Assembly: GCA_022865625.1 (NCBI GenBank)
Contig: JALHTB010000026.1
Coordinates: 1-7,612 of the forward strand
DNA: 7,612 nt
Origin: Candidatus Bathyarchaeota archaeon
GTDB taxonomy: Archaea > Thermoproteota > Bathyarchaeia > 40CM-2-53-6 > FEN-987
Direction: 5' to 3'
A program made the position numbers and the translations under genes. The notes beneath the pieces were generated by a model. That model was not told where the DNA came from. It ran no database searches and worked only from the letters and a program-made list of their open reading frames with translations. Positions 1 to 3,881 of this stretch are shown here, piece by piece. Positions within the stretch are counted from its first letter, which is position 1; each line of letters opens with the position of its first letter.

Positions 1-284
1 AGCCCTGTCTACGCCGGGCCTCATGACCGGAGACAAACTTACCCGGAATCAGCCGCCAAGAACTCTTCGACTGCGTCAGGGCACGCTCGCGACCTAATGG
101 GACCATCTGCGGACATTTCGCGGAGTCTTGGCGTACTCGTCCGCTGGGATTTCGTTGGTTCAAAACGTGAAATGTCAGCCAACCGGCCCCAAGAGACAGC
201 TCACACATCCATAGCCAGTGCCGAAACACACCCAAGTGGCCTTGCAGTTCTGATGTCTAGCCTTGGAATGGGTCTGGGAAAGAC
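1..284. other. Left-edge stretch without a gene
   Basis: I see no credible gene here. The only open frame with an ATG (97-294, plus) runs through the repeat copy and has no family resemblance or ribosome binding site. The notable content is repeat copy 1 (105-186). Bases 187-284 lie just downstream of the toxin gene and show no clear terminator hairpin followed by a T run. Confidence 0.6.
105..186. repeat. Direct repeat, copy 1 (82 bp)
   Basis: This block matches 971-1055 in the same orientation. By hand alignment 73 of 82 aligned bases agree, with one 3-base gap (absent here). A 30-base stretch (148-177) is identical to 1017-1046. Both copies start ATCTGCGG and end AACCGG, and I see no continuing similarity beyond those ends. 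Inside this copy GACATTTC (112-119) and GAAATGTC (169-176) form a perfect 8-bp inverted repeat; the left arm is degraded in copy 2. The two copies bracket the toxin-antitoxin genes and a tRNA 3' fragment. The block may be an attachment-type duplication, a dispersed genomic repeat, or the remnant of a short coding or RNA sequence; the sequence does not decide. Confidence 0.85.
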
Positions 285-548
285 TCAATCATAAACGGAC
301 TTCCTAGGTCCCACATCAATCAAGATCACGAGGCGCTTCTCTTCATCTATCTTGTAGACTATCCTGTAGTCGCCGGTTCTCCATCGGAGAAGGCCGACCA
401 GCTCTCCCCGTAACCTGACGCCCGCAGAAGGATTGGACATCATGTCTTCGATTGCGGCTAGAACCCTTGCTCTCACGTGGGCGGGTACCTTCTTGAGCTC
501 CCTCAAGAAGTGCTTGGTGGGCGCACTCCTGAAGTGCCCCTGAGCCAT
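285..548 (-). CDS. RelE/ParE-superfamily toxin (probable mRNA interferase)
   Basis: This 87-residue protein has the length and pattern of RelE-type toxins, small ribosome-associated endoribonucleases that cut mRNA until neutralised by their antitoxin. Residues 8-38 form the N-terminal helical hairpin (PTKHFLRELKKVP onward). The C-terminal beta sheet carries LRGELVGLLRWRTGDYRIVY (46-65), then an IDVGPRKSVY strand (77-86). Arg55, Arg57, Arg62, Arg82 and Tyr86 fall where basic and aromatic catalytic or RNA-binding residues lie in the family. The usual VGHR turn is VGPR here. The gene starts three bases after the stop of the antitoxin, so the two are almost certainly co-transcribed and translationally coupled. 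A ParE-like gyrase poison is possible from fold alone, but the archaeal RelE subfamily fits better. Confidence 0.85.
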   Translation of the reverse strand: MAQGHFRSAPTKHFLRELKKVPAHVRARVLAAIEDMMSNPSAGVRLRGELVGLLRWRTGDYRIVYKIDEEKRLVILIDVGPRKSVYD

Positions 549-551
549 TCT

Positions 552-785
552 CTAGTCCCCGAGAAGCGACTCCATCTCCTTCGGGTCTTCGACCACCACG
601 TATTCGCCCTGTTCGTACTCCTTCAGACTACTCCTTATCCTGCGAATTCCTTCCTGATCGGCAAGCTCCTCAAGGGTTGCGATGATCTCCTCTATTTGGC
701 GCGCGTGGTCTTGAAGCTCCTTCAGGACAGATCTCGGCACAGACAACGACTCGGTCAAGCGCGTTCCCGAAACTCGACACGGCAT
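552..785 (-). CDS. RelB-like antitoxin of the RelE-type pair
   Basis: This small acidic protein (77 residues from the ATG) is expected to wrap around and neutralise the toxin and to help repress the shared promoter. Residues 18-43 form a long charged helix (VLKELQDHARQIEEIIATLE). A second helix follows (46-58), then a strand and acidic tail (EYVVVEDPKEMESLLGD) typical of the toxin-binding end of archaeal RelB-like antitoxins. No Arc/MetJ or AbrB DNA-binding motif is obvious. The first nine residues (MPCRVSGTR) look unlike the family, and I see no good Shine-Dalgarno sequence before the ATG. A TTG at codon 10 (756-758), giving a protein that begins TESLSVPRSVLKEL, is an attractive alternative. 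The position upstream of the toxin is the usual antitoxin-first order. Confidence 0.75.
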   Translation of the reverse strand: MPCRVSGTRLTESLSVPRSVLKELQDHARQIEEIIATLEELADQEGIRRIRSSLKEYEQGEYVVVEDPKEMESLLGD

Positions 786-789
786 GTGG

Positions 790-797
790 CTAATAGG
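790..797 (-). promoter_or_regulatory. Possible TATA-like element for the toxin-antitoxin operon
   Basis: Read on the minus strand this is CCTATTAG, the most TATA-like string close upstream of the antitoxin. Transcription would then start about 25 bases on, near 767. That is downstream of the ATG at 785 but upstream of the TTG at 756-758, so if the element is real it supports the shorter protein. The match is weak and unsupported by a clear BRE. Confidence 0.25.
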
Positions 798-860
798 AAT
801 TCCGGTGGAAGGGTGGCCAGAGCTACAGTCGGCTCTAGACGATCACATGGTCCGGGGCAA

Positions 861-875
861 GTGTACACCATGGTG
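861..875. promoter_or_regulatory. Overlapping palindromes upstream of the antitoxin
   Basis: GTGTACAC (861-868) and CACCATGGTG (866-875) are both perfect palindromes and share three bases. They sit about 80-90 bases upstream of the antitoxin. Autoregulated toxin-antitoxin operons often bind their own complex at short palindromes, but these lie farther from the gene than usual and could also be chance. Confidence 0.25.
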
Positions 876-928
876 AGCCGTTCGAATGGGTTGAACACGA
901 AGCAACCGGGACACGGATGTGCCCTCAA

Positions 929-953
929 GTGGGTTCAAATCCCACCGCGCCCG
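929..953 (+). pseudogene. tRNA 3' fragment (T arm and 3' acceptor strand)
   Basis: Bases 929-945 make a perfect T arm: GTGGG, the loop TTCAAAT, then CCCAC. Seven bases that would be the 3' acceptor strand (CGCGCCC) and a discriminator G follow. A 5' acceptor partner (pattern GGGYGYG) is missing from the preceding bases; the nearest candidate, GGGTGGC at 811-817, mismatches at two positions. Upstream, GGG-A-CAC (908-914) can pair with GTGCCC (919-924), reminiscent of the long variable arm of a Leu or Ser tRNA. GGTTG (889-893) can pair with CAACC (903-907) around a nine-base loop, two bases too long for an anticodon loop. I read it as a displaced 3' end of a tRNA gene, such as integration leaves behind. 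A split-tRNA 3' half or an intron-bearing tRNA with unusual geometry is less likely. Confidence 0.6.
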
Positions 954-970
954 TCATTCCCTTTTCGGCT

Positions 971-1055
971 ATCTGCGGATGTTTTGCGGAGTCTTCGCGT
1001 AGTCTTTGTCCGCGGAGATTTCGTTGGTTCAAAACGTGAAATGTCACCTAACCGG
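971..1055. repeat. Direct repeat, copy 2 (85 bp)
   Basis: This is the right-hand partner of 105-186, starting 17 bases after the tRNA 3' fragment. The perfect core is 1017-1046. Relative to copy 1 it has three extra bases (TTT) near 1005-1007. One minus-strand frame stays open through both copies across that 3-base difference, though with little sign of purifying selection. The proximity to a tRNA 3' end makes an integration-related origin the best guess. Confidence 0.85.
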
Positions 1056-1085
1056 GCCCGCCGCACAATTCATGCTCCCGCAGAA

Positions 1086-1101
1086 GCGCTCAGTTGAGCG
1101 C
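1086..1101. other. Short GC-rich hairpin
   Basis: GCGCTC (1086-1091) pairs perfectly with GAGCGC (1096-1101) across the four-base loop AGTT. There is no T run on either side, so it is not a convincing terminator. It sits about 30 bases beyond repeat copy 2 and could mark a structured boundary or be incidental. Confidence 0.4.
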
Positions 1102-1139
1102 CCAAATTGCCGTGTTTAGCCGTCGTACGTCTGCAGGAG

Positions 1140-1166
1140 GCTTATCGGGTGAGCCAACGTCGTTGG
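1140..1166 (+). promoter_or_regulatory. Possible TATA-like box and operator of the DUF3795 gene
   Basis: GCTTATCG (1140-1147) is the best TATA-like string before the gene and would place transcription start near 1168, giving a leader of about 30 bases that contains the Shine-Dalgarno sequence. Just downstream, CCAAC-GTC-GTTGG (1154-1166) is a 13-base near-perfect palindrome lying between box and start, where a repressor could act. Both readings rest on position and symmetry only. Confidence 0.3.
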
Positions 1167-1186
1167 GACCATCAGTGTTTCTGAAA

Positions 1187-1192
1187 GGAGGG
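1187..1192 (+). promoter_or_regulatory. Strong Shine-Dalgarno sequence for the DUF3795 gene
   Basis: GGAGGG lies eight bases before the GTG at 1201. It is the strongest ribosome binding site in the window and fixes GTG as the start codon. Confidence 0.8.
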
Positions 1193-1200
1193 CGAAACCC

Positions 1201-1548
1201 GTGTCTGAAACCATCGCGTATTGCGGATTGGACTGTAGAAAATGCGACGCATTCACTGCAACTCAAGCGGAAGACTCCGAACGAAAAGCGGAGATAGCCA
1301 AGCGATGGACTGAAGGACTAGGTGTCGAGTTCAAACCAGAAGACATCGACTGTATGGGATGCATGTCTGACAAGATCTCAGGGTGGTGCACCAAGATCTG
1401 CAAGATACGACCCTGCGCGGAGGTCAGAAAAGTGAAAACCTGTGCGCACTGTGAAGACTATCTATGCGAGAAATTGAGAGAATTCCTGTCGAACGAGCCC
1501 AAAGCGGCAAAGATTCTCGAAGAAATCCGGAAAACAGTTGCAGTCTAA
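1201..1548 (+). CDS. DUF3795 family Cys-rich protein
   Basis: This 115-residue protein opens with IAYCGLDCRKCDAF, the signature of DUF3795. Proteins of this family are small, probably metal- or Fe-S-binding, and of unknown function. Eleven cysteines can be counted: Cys8, 12 and 15 (CX3CX2C); Cys51 and 54 (CMGC); Cys63, 67 and 72; and Cys81, 84 and 89 (CX2CX4C). The arrangement DCMGC, WCTKICKIRPCA, TCAHCEDYLC is the family's normal layout, so the protein appears full length and intact. It starts at GTG with a strong ribosome binding site, has no signal peptide or membrane segment and should be cytoplasmic. Its last four bases overlap the end of the convergent QueG-like gene. Zinc binding rather than an iron-sulfur cluster cannot be excluded. 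Confidence 0.9.
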   Translation: MSETIAYCGLDCRKCDAFTATQAEDSERKAEIAKRWTEGLGVEFKPEDIDCMGCMSDKISGWCTKICKIRPCAEVRKVKTCAHCEDYLCEKLREFLSNEPKAAKILEEIRKTVAV

Positions 1549-2474
1549 TGGGAAACTCCTTCCCCGAAGAGCACACCGAGATTGCGTCCCAACATCTCCG
1601 AGTATTCAAGCATGTCAAGCCGCTCCAATTTCCTAGCTGTCTCTGAGGGGAGGCGATCGGGCGGAGTTGAGTTGAGGATGAGGGTGGTCTCTTCCTCAGA
1701 GAACGTACTGTTACCCTCAACCCAATCAAGAAAGGGAGCGTCCTCCGGGCATACTCTTTGGCAACGGAGACATCCGACTAGGCAGTTATGCCAAGAAGGA
1801 TCTATCCAGGCCGGGAACTCGGCGAGCCGTTCGTTGTGAAATGTGATGCACCGTTCGGCTCGGATGAGAAAGCGGTCGGTGGTTATCGCCCCTGTTGGGC
1901 AACTGTGAAGGCAGGCTCGACAATCCTGGCACCTTTTCATCACCTGTGGCTCTCTCCAATTATCATCTGAACAAGGAAGGTCGGTGTAGAAGGCCACAAG
2001 TCGATGAAAACTTCCCATGCCCGGAGCATAGCATATGTTGTTTCTTCCGTACTCCCCCAGTCCACTGCAGACCGCTAGCAGTTTCAGGGGCAAAGTAGCC
2101 CGTGCCGCGTGACTTTTTGCGGCATTGAGAGTAGAAGAGAGAATGTCTTCGACCGTCTTGTCCGTTTCATTCAGGTAGGTAGGCGGAATTATGACGGAAT
2201 GAGGTTTCCCGTGACAAGAGAAGACGACCTTGATCTGAGGTTGCGGGGCCGCCACGACAATGAGCGATTTGGCGTCCGGCAGAATGTCCGGAGGTTTGAA
2301 TGAGAAGTAGGTGAGGCGTTCTCGATAGAATTCCTCATCGAGCAGACCGCAGGCGAGATTTCTCTCAATTCCTTCCTGCAAGTCACGGACATGATCAACG
2401 GATACGGTCCGGCTCCTGTGTCCCTTCTCCTGCAGTTTGGAATGTAGGTCTTGCATTAGCCGCTCTTCGTTCAT
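1545..2474 (-). CDS. QueG-like double [4Fe-4S] ferredoxin-domain protein
   Basis: This 309-residue protein belongs with the epoxyqueuosine reductase/reductive dehalogenase-like oxidoreductases. The N-terminal half (about 1-170) carries the substrate and corrinoid-binding type domain, with DAKSLIVVAAP at 67-77 and LGEYGRNNICYAPGMGSFHRL (139-159), the counterpart of the QueG LGWxGKN segment. Two clusters follow: Cys182, 185, 188 and 192 (CQDCRACLHSCP) and Cys231, 235, 238 and 242 (CLVGCLRCQRVCP); Cys209 lies between them. A C-terminal HEAT domain found in some bacterial QueG proteins is absent. A GAGG motif (2481-2484 on the plus strand) lies six bases before the ATG. True QueG would reduce epoxyqueuosine in tRNA, but no queuosine gene is nearby and the motif agreement outside the clusters is loose, so the substrate is open. 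Homologs are often annotated only as 4Fe-4S double cluster binding proteins. Confidence 0.8.
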   Translation of the reverse strand: MNEERLMQDLHSKLQEKGHRSRTVSVDHVRDLQEGIERNLACGLLDEEFYRERLTYFSFKPPDILPDAKSLIVVAAPQPQIKVVFSCHGKPHSVIIPPTYLNETDKTVEDILSSTLNAAKSHAARATLPLKLLAVCSGLGEYGRNNICYAPGMGSFHRLVAFYTDLPCSDDNWREPQVMKRCQDCRACLHSCPTGAITTDRFLIRAERCITFHNERLAEFPAWIDPSWHNCLVGCLRCQRVCPEDAPFLDWVEGNSTFSEEETTLILNSTPPDRLPSETARKLERLDMLEYSEMLGRNLGVLFGEGVSH

Positions 2475-2918
2475 TCTGATCCTCTTCCCCGCTCCCCTTC
2501 ATCCGGGGCATTTGGGCAATTTCGGTCACTGCAATTGTGATAACGATTTGCCCGTCGTGCGCTGGCGGCGACCAACAGCTGTTGTCGAATCCGTGTTGGA
2601 TAGCTCAATGGCACACTAGGGATCAGCTCAGCCTGATTCCGTGCTCGCCGTCTCATCTTGCCACCGACAACTTGGCAATGGATGCAGCATAGGCACTGCG
2701 TTCCAGTAGCGTACCACGGAATTGCTTCTCCTCGCGCATCGAGAACCATTTCCTCGTTGGATTTGCATCTCGAATTCGGAACTGTTGCAGGTTCCTATCG
2801 AACCTCACAACCAGACACACGCTCGCAGTCCAATCGTCCTTGGGCAGCCTAAGCAGCCCCAATATCCTTGACATGAAGTTCAATCATGTCGCCTCCAAAC
2901 CCACAGAATGCAAGCGTC

Positions 2919-2998
2919 ACGGTAGTGCTTTCTACCGTCCGAAGACGGCGATTTCGAGCCGCCATATGCTGGCGTGTGATAATGGGCGTACGACGGTA
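2919..2998. promoter_or_regulatory. ACGGTA half-sites upstream of the HTH_10 regulator
   Basis: ACGGTAG (2919-2925) and CTACCGT (2932-2938) form a perfect 7-bp inverted repeat around TGCTTT. The same ACGGTA hexamer recurs at 2993-2998, immediately before the TATA-like box. The right arm can alternatively pair differently, CCGTC (2935-2939) with GACGG (2944-2948). Three occurrences of one hexamer within 80 bases of a regulator's promoter suggest an operator, perhaps for autoregulation. Confidence 0.35.
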
Positions 2999-3002
2999 CA
3001 TT

Positions 3003-3010
3003 GCTTATAG
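3003..3010 (+). promoter_or_regulatory. TATA-like box of the HTH_10 regulator gene
   Basis: GCTTATAG is a reasonable archaeal TATA box. Transcription would begin near 3030, leaving a leader of about 15 bases that includes GAGG at 3034-3037, seven bases before the ATG at 3045. Spacing of box, ribosome binding site and start codon is internally consistent. Confidence 0.5.
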
Positions 3011-3044
3011 CCGAAGCCCGCTGCGTGTCATATGAGGCTCCCAC

Positions 3045-3779
3045 ATGTTCGAGGTCTCTTTCAGGGCAAGGCACGAATGCCCGTATGTGCAATTCTCGAT
3101 GAAGCATCCTGAAGTTAGAATACTCGAGTGGTGTAATTACAGGATAGATGTACTGGAGATCGCCTGTCCGGATATCGAGACCTTCAGCAGCATCGGGGCT
3201 GACTTGCAGAATCTACTCTCTTGGAAGGGCGGCAAGGTTCTCAGGAAGAGTTTCTTCGAAAGGAACCTCCAGGTGATAGTGAAGACCTGTCGTGACAGCA
3301 AGATCAAGACGAGCATATCAGGCGTAGTCGAGGAGAACTCCTGCTTCGAGATACCGCCTACTGTATATCACAATGGTTGGGAGGAGCGTAGAATCATCGG
3401 TTTCAGGGAATCCGACTACAAGAAGCTCTTTCGTGCCCTCAATGATCTGGGGCCGGTTGAGATACTACAGAAGAAGGCCATCGCCGAAAGGAGCATCCGC
3501 GACACCTTCACTATCTCCCTCAATAGCGTATTCGCGACGCTCACTGACAAACAGCTCGACGCCCTTGAGGCCGCGGTTGAGTATGGCTACTATCAGGTTC
3601 CAAAGAAGACGACGACCGAAGAGATCGCGCGAAAGCACAAGGTCCCTAGGACAACGTACGAGGAACACGTGAGAAAGGCAGAGAGCAAGATCTTCCGAGC
3701 CATGGCGCCATACATTAGGCTGTACGCCTCTACCCCTCAGCGGCTCGGCAGACTTGCCCCCGAAATTGCCGCGAAATGA
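3045..3779 (+). CDS. HTH_10 (bacterio-opsin-activator-type) transcriptional regulator
   Basis: The 244-residue protein has the two-part layout of archaeal Bat-like regulators. The N-terminal part (about 1-145) is a beta-rich sensor-like domain beginning FEVSFRARHECPYVQFS, with Cys12, 30, 41, 82 and 100; a metal or redox role for these is only a possibility. Residues 165-223 are the HTH_10 domain: LTDKQLDALEAAVEYGYYQV, then the helix-turn-helix TTEEIARKHKVPRTTYEEHV and the basic tail RKAESKIFRAM. No response-regulator receiver, PAS or GAF domain is present. The start suits the family, because the first strand begins right after the Met, and GAGG precedes it by seven bases. It is transcribed towards the lyase cluster but converges with it, so control of that cluster is speculative. 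Confidence 0.88.
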   Translation: MFEVSFRARHECPYVQFSMKHPEVRILEWCNYRIDVLEIACPDIETFSSIGADLQNLLSWKGGKVLRKSFFERNLQVIVKTCRDSKIKTSISGVVEENSCFEIPPTVYHNGWEERRIIGFRESDYKKLFRALNDLGPVEILQKKAIAERSIRDTFTISLNSVFATLTDKQLDALEAAVEYGYYQVPKKTTTEEIARKHKVPRTTYEEHVRKAESKIFRAMAPYIRLYASTPQRLGRLAPEIAAK

Positions 3780-3835
3780 CAGGGAACCTCGTTCTCTGAG
3801 GCGCACAGATGAGAATTGCCTGTTGCAGGGCGGCG

Positions 3836-3863
3836 CGTCATGCAACCCATGTTGCGTTAGACG
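3836..3863. terminator. Hairpin between convergent regulator and lyase genes
   Basis: ATGCAAC (3840-3846) pairs with GTTGCGT (3851-3857) around CCAT, with one G-U pair. After a TA bulge the stem continues with CGTC (3836-3839) pairing with GACG (3860-3863), eleven pairs in all. It lies in the 102 bases between the two convergent stop codons, where a bidirectional terminator would be expected, but no clear T run follows on either strand. GTTGCA at 3822-3827 can also pair with TGCAAC (3841-3846), giving a competing fold. Confidence 0.4.
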
Positions 3864-3881
3864 GTTGCCATTCTATACTTG

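Larger units (their letters stand above)
786..1200. other. Gene-free stretch between the toxin-antitoxin pair and the DUF3795 gene
   Basis: I see no credible gene in these 415 bases. The long plus-strand open frame that crosses it (477-1097) is antisense to the toxin-antitoxin genes and resembles nothing. The stretch holds a short hairpin (AGAGC 819-823 pairing with GCTCT 832-836), the palindromes at 861-875, the tRNA 3' fragment, repeat copy 2, the hairpin at 1086-1101 and the DUF3795 promoter region. Confidence 0.6.
2475..3044. other. 570-base intergenic region rich in inverted repeats, no credible gene
   Basis: Short open frames on both strands here resemble no family and lack ribosome binding sites. 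Visible structures are: GGGATCAG (2619-2626) pairing with CTGATTCC (2633-2640), eight pairs with one G-U; TTGCCA/TGGCAA (2658-2663 and 2673-2678); AGGTTC/GAACCT (2789-2794 and 2800-2805); and two mutually exclusive stems at 2919-2948. About one 6-bp inverted repeat of this kind is expected by chance in a stretch this long, so only the 7-8 bp ones deserve attention. It separates divergently transcribed genes, so it must hold at least two promoters, and it is long enough to hide a small RNA. Confidence 0.5.

Noticed and set aside
786..953. A complete tRNA gene with an intron
   Set aside because: No 5' acceptor matching CGCGCCC was found, no convincing D arm with paired stems precedes it, and no standard seven-base anticodon loop could be drawn.
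1027..1034. GGTTCAAA in the repeat core as a second tRNA T loop
   Set aside because: The flanking bases do not form a five-pair T stem and no acceptor strand follows. The eight-base match to the real T arm at 932-939 is likely chance.
105..1055. The repeats as coding remnants, for example an integrase C-terminus
   Set aside because: A minus-strand frame stays open in both copies and the length difference is three bases, but several differences change the amino acid, more than one frame is open, and no integrase motif is seen. There is not enough to call a gene fragment.
477..1097. Long plus-strand open frame of 206 codons
   Set aside because: It runs antisense to the toxin-antitoxin genes, through the tRNA fragment and repeat copy 2. 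Its product is low in recognisable pattern and it has no ribosome binding site.
2653..2883. Minus-strand open frame of 76 codons
   Set aside because: It has no family resemblance, no ribosome binding site and overlaps other equally weak frames; the stretch reads as non-coding.
3465..3845. Minus-strand open frame of 126 codons antisense to the HTH_10 gene
   Set aside because: It is a shadow of the well-supported regulator gene and its arginine-rich product resembles nothing.
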